Positions 33,359-44,700 of a DNA stretch of 64,000 bases are shown here, piece by piece; position 1 is the stretch's first letter; each line of letters starts with the position of its first letter. The notes beneath the pieces were generated by a model. That model saw only the letters and a list, made by a program, of their open reading frames with translations. It searched no databases and was not told where the DNA came from. Made by a program: the position numbers and the translations under genes. Source of the stretch: Mesorhabditis belari (Eukaryota > Nematoda > Chromadorea > Rhabditida > Rhabditidae); NCBI GenBank assembly GCA_958450365.1, contig CAUEEP010000926.1, forward strand, positions 248,001 through 312,000, given 5' to 3'.

Positions 33359-34132
33359 GCAACGTTTATCAATAAGTTGAAAACTTATAGACTACTAGCC
33401 AAAGAAGCTTTCATTATTCATTTCGTTGATGATCTTTTCGTTATTTCAAAATCTTTAAACTAGTTGATAGTTTCTATCAAATCAAGAAAAAGGCTCAACT
33501 CTGACTTTCCCCTAATCATTAATCTTTTCCCATCTCCCCAAAAACCATCTTCATTTTCATATTGACCTGAATCAGGTCAGATTTCAGCCTCAAAAAAAAG
33601 CACACTGGTTGATCCCTTGATCGAAATCTCATTTTATAAAAAGTGAAGCAGGCGGTTCTCTAAAAGAAAAGACAAAAGAGATCTCCTAGATGGATTGAAG
33701 GAAGAAATCCATTAGAGAAAAACCAAACCTGAAGAAAAAAGGGAAAAAGGGGAAAGTCTAAAGAGAAAAATGGAGGGAAGACGCGTACGTTTTGTCTGTA
33801 GCCACGCTGTAAAAGGGAAAAGGGAAAAGGGAAAAAGAGAAGAGATGGGGTGGAGGGGAAGAGATGCGATGGGGTGGAGGGAAGGGGTGAGCCTGTGCAC
33901 CGGTGACTCTCCATTTCGAGAGCCCCTCCCCATGAGCTCCTCATTTTTCTTCACCATCACTCTTTTACAAAAACTGGCTACACTTTAAAATCCCTAAGTA
34001 ATTGTTAACTAGATTCGAGCTAGATACTTGTGCTTCGTGAAATTGAAATTTGAAGTGAATTTGAAGTGAATTTTTCCTTTTCCCTTTTCCAATCTTTGAT
34101 CACATCTGTGCCTTTTCTCAGTTTTTATAAAA

Positions 34133-34302
34133 TACCGTAATAATTCTAATAGAAGACCATGGTCTTCTAATTTTCAACCCCTTCCCCAAAGGGTCTTCTA
34201 ATAGGGACTGGTCTTCTATTTTTCAACCTCCCTTCAAAAGGGTCTTCTATTGGAGACTGATCTTCTAATAGAGACTGGTCTTCTATTAGAATTATTACGG
34301 TA
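34133..34302. mobile_element. MITE family D, 170 bp
   Basis: Near-perfect palindrome ends TACCGTAATAATTCTAATAG and the complement. The middle repeats GGTCTTCTA four times in both orientations. The terminal TACCGTA resembles families A, C and E. Confidence 0.8.
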
Positions 34303-35219
34303 GTTATTTTCAAAAGAAATTTATTGTCTATATTGTCTATATTGTTTTCTTTTTCTTTTTATTGAAATATTCTTTGTTTCAAATCAAATTGATGATTTGA
34401 TTTGATTTTTCAAGTCTGAAATGTCTGAAATCATACTAAAAAGAGTTGTACCAATTTTCTCATAGCTTACCTTAAAAGAACTCATTTTTTACAGTTAAAT
34501 TTCCCAATTACTATAGACTATAGCTATAGAAAAAGCTATAAAAGCTATAAAAGCTATAAAAGCTTACAAATTTATTACATTATATATATACTTTATCCGA
34601 CAAGGAAAAGTGACAATGCAAACAGATTGAACAGCGTAGACGAAGAAAGATAATTGATATACAAACACAACTACAATTAGACACGTGTATATATGACATT
34701 AAAAACTAATTTAAAATTGACAGAGCTACAAGATCGAGCTTATATATTGAGGATTTAAAATAGTTCAGAGACGAAAAAATATCACAAGGTAACTTGATTA
34801 ACTTGATTAATTAAAAAAAAATAGATAAAGGTTACTTACAAGATCAAACATTATTGTAAAGCATAAAAATTGTCAATCACTGTCATTATTCGTCACATCT
34901 GTTTCCCCTAGTTGTTCTCAAAAATTAAAGAGAACCATATGGAGAAGCATCCAATTTTTCGCATCATTCAGCATCTGCATAATTTGAGTGACAGTGAACA
35001 AAGCGTGAAATAACAGCTTGACACTTTTCTGCTTGACTTTACTGCTTGACTCTTCACACTTGACACTTTTCTTTACTCAACTTTCTGTCAATTGATTGAT
35101 GGCTGTCAATTGATTTCAATTTTTTCAGTTTTTTCTTTGTGATCTACTTTGTGCTCCCCTGTTAATGCATCCTTGCTGGGGCACTTTTTCACCAAGAGAA
35201 TGAATTGTTACTCAAGATG
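34303..35219. other. No gene seen
   Basis: AT-rich; short AAAGCTATA repeats near 34530 and TGACACTTTTCT-type repeats near 35010-35080. Confidence 0.45.
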
Positions 35220-35560
35220 TTAGTTACCCAAGATGTCCATAAACTGTTGGGTAACTAAACCGACGGATTCTAAGCCGAGTCAGTGGGGAGTTATCCAATA
35301 ACTTCAATCGGATCGGCTGAATCGGCTTTAATCGGATCGGCTGGATCGGCTGGATCGGCTGGATCGGCTGGATCGGCTGGATCGGCTGGATCGGCTGGAT
35401 CGGCTGGATCGGCTGGATCGGCTGGATCGGCTTCAATCGGATCGGCTGGATCGGCTGGATCGGCTTCAATCGGATCAGCTGGATAACTGCCCCACTGACT
35501 CGGCTTAGAATCCGTCGGTTTAGTTACCCAACAATTTATGGACATCTTGGGTAACTAAAC
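35220..35560. mobile_element. Inverted-repeat element with internal 9-bp minisatellite
   Basis: The ~75-bp arms contain TTAGTTACCCAAGATGTCC and GAATCCGTCGG in opposite orientations. They enclose about 15 copies of GGATCGGCT. The open frames across it (GSA or PIQ repeats) are artefacts of the 9-bp period. Confidence 0.8.
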
Positions 35561-37339
35561 CAATTCATTTTTATCGTTGAGCGTTGAGAGTTAAGCGTTC
35601 AACTTGTTTCTAAATTTCCTACATTAATAAATAAATGAAAATTACTATGACAAGCTTTACAGTCAAAAGAAAACCCTTTCTAACACCTAGAAGTTAACTG
35701 TTTCCTTTCATTGTTGATTTCGAAAATAATAAAGGTGTGAAAGACACGAGAAACTAGTACTAGAACTAGTACCACCCGTTCCTAATGACCTCAAAAATTG
35801 AGGTCAATGGAAAAGAGAAAGAGAGCAGTACTATGCGACTATGTATTTGGTTGTTGTTCACAAAAAGAGAAGAACTAAGAACTTTTCATTCCGTTCCGAC
35901 GGGTTTTGAGTTTCTTTTCTCTTTCACAGAAGCTCTTTGGGTCAAATCGGAAGCTGAATGAAAGAAAGAAAGAAAGAAGAAAGCGGTAAAGCTGGGAAAC
36001 GGGCGCCTGCTCAAATAACTTCTCACCAAATACGGGCCTTCCCCACAGAACATCCCTAAGGATAAAGAGAAAAGAAAACAAACAATGAGTGTCGACCATT
36101 TTCTAAAAACTTCGTTACTCAATGAGTTTTTAAGAAGTAAAAAGAATTCTTGGTTCTGAATTCTGAAATTCTGAAAGTACTGCTTTTACAAGTACAACTT
36201 TCCTACTTGTTTTTTTGGAGTAAATTTGGATAATTTTGTCAAGAGGGTTTAGTTTTACATGAATTTCTTTTTCTATATTCTAAATCACAATCACAATCCC
36301 TCTTTGAATCTTTATGAGTCAAATGTTTTAAATTCTCCTTCCCAAAAAGTGACCTTGTCCCATAAAAAGTCCCCTCCCTTCCTCCATCTCTTTCACAAAA
36401 CCACAAATTCTTCCTGAACTCTAGCACAATACGTTTACTACTTTAAAATTTGTTTATTATTTTGTTTATTTTGATTTCTTTTAGATTTTATAGAAAATAG
36501 TCTCTTCCACCAATTCTTCATTGATATTCTCGACATTCTGATTTCACTCAACAACATTTCTTCGAGCATTTCTTTGAACATTTCTTTGAAAACTTTTCTA
36601 ACAAAGAAATCATCTTATTTTTTTAAAACACTTATACTATTTAGCTACTTTAAATTTAAATAACAAAGTAGCTAAATATACAATTGTAATTATAATTTTA
36701 AACCTAGACTGTTGACTACCAAAGCTTAAACAAATGACCTCATCACTTTGTTGACCTCATTACTTTGTCGACCTCATCACTTTGGTTCCCCCCTTTCATC
36801 CATGATTATCTTGTACTTAGCATTGGTTCAACTTCCCAAATCCGTGGGTGTTCACACGGTGGAAGCTCTGTGAAGAATCTGTCATGTTTCGTCAAAAGAG
36901 AATCGGGAGATTAATGGAAAGATTGAGAAAAATGGAAAAGAGAAAAGCCTTGCGCACACGCGTCCGTTTCTCTTTTCTTTAAGTCTTTAGTGTCTTTTCT
37001 CTTTTTTTTTTCAAGTCGAGAGCCTAGATCGGAAGGCTGGGAAGGGGATGGTCGTCGGCACTCTCGTTTCCCCTCCCATCTTCCGAAAATCTCTTTTCCT
37101 GCCCATCACCAAACACAAATTGATTGCCCGATTTTAGTCTTCATTTACTAATCAATGATTAACACTTTGATTTCTCAACTTTAACTTATTTTTGTTTCAT
37201 TCTTTTATAGAAAATCATTGGCTTTAATTAAATTGTTAAACAATTTCATTGTTTAAGATTAAATTATAAGATTTCGATAAAACGTTTACTTTCAGATACT
37301 TAAACGCTTTTGATTTCGCTCTGTTTGCTTTCAAAGTAC
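35561..37339. other. No gene seen
   Basis: AT-rich with GC-richer patches at 36830-36870 (GTGGGTGTTCACACGG, partly palindromic) and 36950-37090. ACCTCATCACTTTG is repeated at 36738-36785. Possible regulatory sequence only. Confidence 0.4.
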
Positions 37340-37552
37340 TACCGCATTCTCTCTAATAGTAGTGCACCCTGAGCGTTGCCTAAATTCCTCAAGATCTCGA
37401 AAAGCGCTTATCAGAACCTATCGATGTGGGGTCGGAAAATGTAGCTTAGGATGAGATCTTGTGGGGGATTTGAGTGTTGAGCTTCTGCGAAAACTTAGAA
37501 ACCGTAAAATAGTCATTAACTCGGCGGGGTGCACTACTATTAGAATACGGAA
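37340..37552. mobile_element. MITE family C, copy 2
   Basis: Same organisation as 9822-10033 (TACCGCATTCTCTCTAATAG, GTGCACC, CTATCGATGTGGGGTCGG). The right terminus is slightly degraded (AATACGGAA). Confidence 0.8.
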
Positions 37553-37739
37553 TATATTATCCAGATCCTTGACACTTTTCCTTCAAATCTCACTCGCTCT
37601 GATTTTTTGTGCTTAGTGATTATCTTTAGTGATTTTTTTTTTCTTTTAGCCACACTTTTCTTCTTTTCAATGATGAAGTTTTTCATCATTGAAAGTTTCA
37701 ATGATGACTTAATGAATGTTATACTGCGATAGTAAAGAA

Positions 37740-38760
37740 AAGTTAGTAAAGAAAGTAAACAAAAGCCAAAAGCCAAAAGGCAAAAGCCAAAAGCAACTTT
37801 ACTTGTGATACCAAAAAAGGCTTCCAAATGTTCAAAGGTAATATTTGTTTGATTATTGTTTGTCGATTCAAAGAGTTAACACGATGAATCACAAGGAAGA
37901 GCAAGGGGAAATCGACAAATGAGGAAGTCGACGATTTCAAAAGCCAAAAGCTAAAAGCAACTTTACTTGTGATACCAAAAAAAGGCTTCCAAATGTTCAA
38001 AGGTAAAGGAAATCGGCAATCTTCCCCTTCAATTCCACCAATTGAAGGGGAAGAGTTGGAGAATCGGGGATTCGCGACAAACATCCAACAATCTCTTTCC
38101 TTTTCTTTTCTTTCCTTTTCTTTCCTTTTCTTCTCTCTTCTTTTGCATGTGTTCGGATTTCTGTGGAGAATTAGGGGAAGAGATTTGTCGGTAAAAGAAA
38201 GAGAATACAGGGCAATCACACGCACAATTTCGTCTCTTTTCTTCACTTTCTTTTTTTGGAATATTGAGCGAAGATGATCAACGAATCGTCAAAGTCAAAT
38301 GTTAGATCAATATGATTTATTTCAATTCAAAAATCCCCTTTTTCTATTCAATTTTACTGTTTTTGGTGAGTTCAAAATCACTAATTTACTCCTTTGGCTG
38401 TTTTTAGTGAGTTCAAAATCTCTAATTCCCTTTTTTTGTACAAATTTTTCAATTATATTTAATTGAAAACTTTATCAGAGAGTTTTCGACAAACTTCTAA
38501 AGGTTTTTATGCGAATTTTCGATGAAATATAGCTAGCTAATAGCTTCTAGTCAACTGTTTTCGTCTGTATTCACATTTCTGTACAATGTACAGTCTGTAC
38601 TGTACAGAAATGTACATTTGAGGAAGTCGACGATTTCAAAAGCCAAAAGCTAAAAGCAACTTTACTTGTGATTCCAAAAAAAAAGGCTCCCAAAGGTTCA
38701 AAGGTAAAGGAAATCGACAATCTTCCCCTTCAATTCCACCAATGTACACTACAGACTGTA
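37740..38760. repeat. Dispersed direct repeats with AAAAGCCAAAAGC and ATGTTCAAAGG
   Basis: The block CAACTTTACTTGTGATACCA to TTCAAAGGTAA occurs at about 37790-37832, 37960-38005 and 38655-38705. The last two are preceded by GAGGAAGTCGACGATTTCAA and followed by CTTCCCCTTCAATTCCACCA. No protein. Confidence 0.6.
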
Positions 38761-39012
38761 CATTTCTTCAATTTTCTTCTCCAATAACTTTCTATTTCAT
38801 AAATATTTCTTCGAATTTTTTATATAAATTCAAAGTTTCCTCGCGATTTTCCGCTTATGACTCAGACGATTTCTCCTACGATTTTTCTGAATAAAACCCT
38901 TTAAAATAGATCTCTTTTTTTGATTTCTCATTCGCCCAAATCAAAGTTTTGCTTAAAATTTTGATTTTTATTAAAAAAAGATTACCTAGAAAGCTATTAA
39001 TTATAAGAAAAA

Positions 39013-39236
39013 TCCGGGGGTGGGACAAAGGCAAAAACTGCGGAAAAGCGTTAAGTTGCGTGTGCCCAAATTTGACGTGTCAGCGAGTTCTAATTTGTCG
39101 AAATTCGGAATCTACGCATATGATTCCCCTATGTGGAAACATTTTTAAAGCTCTACGGCCTTTTCCAGCGAAAAAAAAAGGTGCGCTTTTGGTCGGGTGC
39201 GCAAAAAAAAGGTGCACCTTTGTCCCACCCCCAAAA
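39013..39236. mobile_element. Inverted-repeat element, ~224 bp
   Basis: The ends read GGGGGTGGGACAAAGG and the complement, near TGTCCCACCCCC. The open frame through it does not resemble a protein. Confidence 0.65.
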
Positions 39237-39829
39237 ATCCATCATTTTCTCTTTTCTATTATTTTTTTTTCAATCAAATTTCATTTCAATCATTCAATCA
39301 TTCAAAATTTCAAAATTTCAAATAATTTTTTAAAATTAATATAATTATAACTCTCTTTTACAATCTACAGATTTTAAAAAAGCAAATTTTCACTTGTAAA
39401 TTGAAAATTTAAAAGTGATAAAAGATTTTTAATGAAAACTGATCTCTTTTTCTCTTTTCTCTAAATTTCTCGAAAAAGGATCACTTTCTCTTTTCCTGTC
39501 TTCAGAACAGGGTAAAAAGAAAGCAAAATCGATAATGTAATGAGAATAAGAAGAGCAAAAGAGAGAACCTGTTAGGATTATCACATCAACATTCTTTTTC
39601 TCACCAATTCTATTCCTTATGTGTTGATGGAGTTCACGCTTGAATGCTTTCAAGATTCTAATGGAAGTGAGGAAAAGGATTATATGCATAATGGAGCAAT
39701 TTGTTGTACTTGGACGTGTAAATCGAATCCTTGAATCATTGATAAGATTTATTTGAATCCCTGGCTTATTTGCTAGATTTCCGTAAGAACTGAAAAAAAT
39801 GAAAATCGAGAGATGAGTGGATCAGAAAG

Positions 39830-40165
39830 GTAGAAAGAAAGATCAGAAAGTTATAGAGAAAGTCGGAAAGGTAGAAAGGAAGATCAGAAAGCTATAGAGA
39901 AAGTCGGAAAAGCAGAAAGAAAGATTAGAAAGTCAGAAAGGAAGATCAAAAAGTTATAGAGAAAGTCCGAAAGGCAGAAAGAAAGCTCAAAAAGTTATAG
40001 AAGTTAGAAACTCAGAAAGTCAGAAAGAAAGCTTAGAAAGTCAGAAAGAAAGATCAGAAAGTCAGAAAGAAAGCTTAGAAAGTTATAGAGAAAGATCAGA
40101 AAAGCAGAAAGGAAGATCAGCAAGTTATAAAGAAAGTTACAAAGAAAGATTAGAAAGTTTAAACA
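39830..40165. repeat. ~15-bp tandem repeat (AGAAAGATCAGAAAG)
   Basis: Purine-rich units with AGTCAGAAAG and AGTTATAGAG variants over 335 bp. Confidence 0.8.
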
Positions 40166-40924
40166 AATCCTAAAGTTCACCATAGACAAATTATAGTGGG
40201 GAAATAGTGGAAACAGCTAAAAAGCTGATTCAAAAACTTCTAGACTTCTAGCCTTTAAAACTATTGAATGTTTAGGTAAAAAGTATCGTATTTCAAATAA
40301 AAAAAAACTAGTTTCACACTAAAGAAACCCTTTTTTTCAAGTATTTTGTGGTAAATCACTGCTCAAAAAACCCGAGCTCAAGCTAATCCCCAAACAAATC
40401 GGCCGACCGATCAAGGCCGACACCGATTGACCTAGAAATTGGTGTTTGGCAATTTCAGAATTCAAATTTAAACTATTTACAAAGTATCTAGTATTCTAAA
40501 AGTTTAGAATTTTTAAAATTTCGAAGTTTAAAAGTTTTGTTTCAATTTTTTCTCTCCTCAATCCACCCCCGCATTTTCAGCGCCTCCTTGAACGCTCACC
40601 GGGAAATTGTGGCCAATTTTTCCCCCCCGAAACGTCAAAACACGATTTTTAGACAGGAAATGTTAGAGATTTCCTTTAGAATATGATATTTTTAACAAAA
40701 ATTCGACTAATTTAACGATTTCATCAATCTTGAAAGTTTCTGAGCATTTTCAATCTGCAAAATCTGCAAAAATCTATTAAAAATTTACATAATGAAAGTT
40801 TTTGAAGCAAATTTTCTTTTATTTATCTTTTTTATGTTATTTTGCTATATTTCTTTTAAGATTAAAAGGGATTTTAGAGAAAAAAAATGGTTTTTAAACG
40901 CAAAAGGGCTCTATCGAGCTTCGG

Positions 40925-41085
40925 ATCTGACCTCTAGAGAAGCTAGAAGTCAGATTCGGAGCTAGAGAAGCTAGAAGTCAGATTCGGAGCTAGAGAAGCT
41001 AGAGGTCAGATTCGGAGCTAGAGAAGCTAGAGGTCAGATTCGGAGCTAGAGAAGCTAGAGGTCAGATTCGGAGCTAGAGAAGCTC
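40925..41085. repeat. 28-bp tandem repeat (GCTAGAGAAGCTAGAGGTC)
   Basis: Five to six copies of a unit ending CAGATTCGGA, 650 bp upstream of the dep-1-like start codon. Confidence 0.8.
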
Positions 41086-41633
41086 TCGGGTTCACTTTTC
41101 TTTCTAAGATTTTCTTGTTTAATCGACTTTCGATTTAATGATCCGTTCGGGATTAGAAATTTCGTTTTAACGATTCTAAAACGTGCCCTAAACGTAGCTG
41201 CCTTCTTGCGTAGCTGCTCTAAACGGCCAACGATTGCGTTTAGCTGCCCAGCTAAACCCAGAAAGCAAGAGCGTGTTTTAGAATTTCAAAATTGTTTTAT
41301 CAAATTTACTTTTCATTTCTAAACTTACAATTAAATGTCTTTTGTATTTTAATGTACAGTATTTCATTTTAAATAGTAAAATGAAAAAAAAAAATTGAAC
41401 TGATTTGATGATTGTACTGATTTGCTAAATAAAACTTACCAATGTAACGAGTCACTTCTGCATTTTAGCAAATAGTTTCCCTTTTTTAATGTATATTATT
41501 TCTTTCAGTTATTATTATTTCTTTCAGTTTCAGAAAACAAATACTATTTGATAAGTGAAAGTGATTCGAAAGTTATTGTAATCTTTCTACTTCACTTTTC
41601 TAAAACTTTTTACGAATGAAATACGAATTTATT

Positions 41634-41733
41634 CCTTGTTTTCAGAAGTTCGATCCTTTTTTGACGATGCTCAATCGATAGTTTCCGTTTTTTTCTTCTA
41701 AGAGTCGTCGATTCGTTTTTCTCTAAAACAACG
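41634..41733 (+). promoter_or_regulatory. 5' leader of the dep-1-like gene with possible trans-splice acceptor
   Basis: A good TTTTCAG acceptor ends at 41645, 88 bases before the ATG at 41734, with no upstream partner exon visible. In nematodes such a site is often used for spliced-leader addition. The promoter itself is not defined. The ATG chosen begins a strong signal peptide (basic SRR, then a run of I/F/L). Confidence 0.35.
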
Positions 41734-44700
41734 ATGAGTCGTCGCTCAATTCTTCACTTCATTTCCATATTTCTATTCATTTTACTTCTGAGGTTAGGAT
41801 CAACAAATGCACAAGGTTTGATTTACAAAGGAATCCATTAAATATAGATATTAAAAATATGGATAGTACTACTATAAAAGTTCTTTAGAACAAAGTATAC
41901 TTTGTGCTATAATAAACAAAAACGTTTACTTTCTAGTACACTTACTTTCTAGTACAATTCTTTTCTTTTTACTCAACCAAAAGTAAACCAACACTGGTAG
42001 AGTAAAGTAGAAATGGGGATCGAATCGATTTGATTTGATTTGATTTGATTCAAGGCTCATGTTTAGTGCAAAAGGATCTTTATCATCTTATTAAACTTAT
42101 AAACTTAAAAGCATTAAAGCGATAAAGCTTATTAAAGCTTATTAAAGCTGATTAAAGCTTATTGAACATTATCGGAAATTCGAGGGCGAAGGCAATTTCA
42201 TTTTAGATACTCCTCCAGTCGATCCGTCGACTGGAGGACCAAAAGAAAAAAACAGAAACTTTACTTCCTAATACACTGAAATTCTTTTCTTTTTACTCAA
42301 CCAAAAATAAACCGTATACCGGGTAGATGGGAAAAGTGTAAAGTAGAAGGGGATCGAATCGATTTGATTTGATTTGATTCGAATTGATTTGATTTGATTT
42401 GATTCAAGGCTCATCTTTAGTGCAAAAGGATCTTTTTATCATCTTATCAAAGCTTATTAAAGCTTATTAAAGCTTATTAAAGCTTATTAAAGCTTATTAA
42501 AGCTTATCAAAGCTTATTAAAGCTTATTAAAGCTCATTGCACATTATCGGGAATTTGATAGAGACTGAAGTTGTAAATTTTCATTTTTAGATACTCCTCC
42601 GGTCGATCCGTCGGCTGGACTTGACCCTGGTGGACTAACTCTGCCTGAGCATTTTGTCATCAAAAAGGTGAGTCAAAAAAATGAGTTTATCAAGGATAAA
42701 ATGGAATTATCAAGGATTGTATAGATTGTCAAATATACTATAGTATTGTAATGAATATATAATATTTATCTAATCTATAATCTATTATTAATCATCCTAC
42801 AGGAACCGCGATCTCCGTGGTCTCAACTCGGCGTCACTCTACCAATGCACCGAACTGATTTCGAGCAATTCATCGCCAAAGTCGTTGACGTGACGGAAAA
42901 AGTGTAAGCTAGAAAAATAGAGATAAGATTATATATTAGATTAGATTATTTTTTTCTTAAATACCAAATCCTTTCAGCCCTCATAACCTTCGTGACGTGA
43001 ATCGCACTTTTTTGGCGTCGGTTGAGGACGCATCGGTGATAAAAATTCACAATTTACATCCCGGACATAGATACAGGTAATAAATAAGATTTAGATAATA
43101 AAAGGTTAGATTTAGATAGATTTAGATATCATTATTCGTTTTAGCATAACGATAATTGGCCGACGATCGGATAGCTCGGAGAAGATCAAGAGCGAGCTGA
43201 TCACTATGGATCCACAAGTGAGTGCAGCTCTGATTCTAAAGAGTGTACTGTAACCTGGTTGATGTTACAGTAGACTACAGTAGACCAGAGACTACAGTAG
43301 ACCAGAGACTACAGTAGACCAGAGACTGCATTAGACCAGTAGACTACAGTAGACTACAGTAGACTACGGTAGACTACAGTAGACTACAGTAGACTACAGT
43401 AGACTACAGTAGACCAGAGACTACAGTAGACCAGATACTACAGTAGACTGCAGTAGACCAGGGACTACAGTAGACTACATTAGACGAGAGACTACAGTAG
43501 ACTACAGTAGCCCAGAGACTACAGTAGACTACAATAGACCAGAGTTACTGTACCAGTTAATCAGTATGGGATACGGTAGCTACTTTTACAGTAAAGCTAC
43601 AGTAAACTGGGCTTAATGGCTTACAGTATTTCAATAAATGAGTAATTCTTGAAAAATATAATGGATTAATATAACATTTTCCCATTTAGTCTCCAGAAAT
43701 CGTGCTTGACAAAGATGTAACGATCACTGAAAACAACATCACTTTACGGGCCACGAAAACCAATAAAGCTGTTCAGGTTGGGTTTTTTATGTTAAAGAGA
43801 TTTAAAGATGTTTTATATATAAATATCTTGTTTTTAGCTATTAGTAAAATCAAAGAAAACAAAGAAACAAAGAAAAGAAAATTTAAAGAAACAAAGAAAA
43901 GAACTTTAAACAAAGAAAATTTTTCTAGGACCTCTTCAGCATCGACTACATTCAGGTGGAACCCGAGGAACGCTTTTCGACACTAGAAGTACTGTTAAAA
44001 TTATGAATTAAGGCTATTGAGAAAGTTTTAAATGCTAATTTATAAAGTTTTTGAATAAATATCGAATCCATTTAGGTACTCGACATTGCCGAGCAACAAG
44101 ATTTGGAGATCTATTTGGGGAATTTGAACCCAGGACGGGAGTATCGGTTTGTTTAAAGCTACAGCAGTTTTTTTGGCTCTTCCGGGTTTTTTCTTGTGAA
44201 AGCCAAAACCAAAGCCAAAACCAGCTCGATTCTCTTGAAACAAAAGGGTTAGAATAAACTCCGTCAATAGATTCTACGACTCTGAAAACCCCGGGCACAA
44301 GCTTTTCACATAAATCTTATTTGGGAATCATTGGGAACAAAAAGAAATCACTGTGTAGGGACTGGCGAGGGGTTCTTTGTGCGGCCGCGTGGTCGCTCTC
44401 GATCTGGCACGCCTCCGATGCATAGCTCACCGTTTATTTTGAACCTTTGTCCCAAGAAAAGTGCCAAGAGAATCGGATCGGCTTTGAGTTTTGCATGATA
44501 GCTTTTCACAATGAAAAGAGCCGGATTTCCGCGAAGAATCTATTAAAAGATGAATCTATTTAAAAGATAATACATCTAAGCTATATAATATTATCTTTAC
44601 TAACGGATTTCTTAAAATTTTCAGCATCAAAATCACCTCAGTCCGTGGCGGGTTGAAGAGTCGACCCTGGGAGGCAACACTGGCCACAAGTGAGATAAAT

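Larger units (their letters stand above)
29913..34132. other. 4.2 kb without a supportable gene
   Basis: Contains four short tandem repeats listed separately and several mixed-composition patches (30160-30290, 30840-31030, 32460-32560, 33770-33940) that could be regulatory, but none shows splice-consistent coding sequence. Confidence 0.45.
39237..41733. promoter_or_regulatory. Upstream region of the dep-1-like gene
   Basis: Besides the two tandem repeats (39830-40165, 40925-41085), there is a moderately GC patch at 40380-40640 and another at 41180-41270 (repeated GTAGCTGC/TTTAGCTGCCC). No promoter motif can be named. Confidence 0.3.

Noticed and set aside
35224..35545. GSA-repeat and PIQ-repeat open frames
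   Set aside because: A 9-bp tandem repeat gives three-residue repeats in every frame; it lies inside an inverted-repeat element.
37743..38246. 167-codon minus-strand open frame
   Set aside because: It contains the same translated repeat block twice and crosses dispersed repeats; no protein family features.
38949..39344. 131-codon open frame
   Set aside because: It spans an inverted-repeat element with GTGGGACAAAGG ends; the translation is not protein-like.
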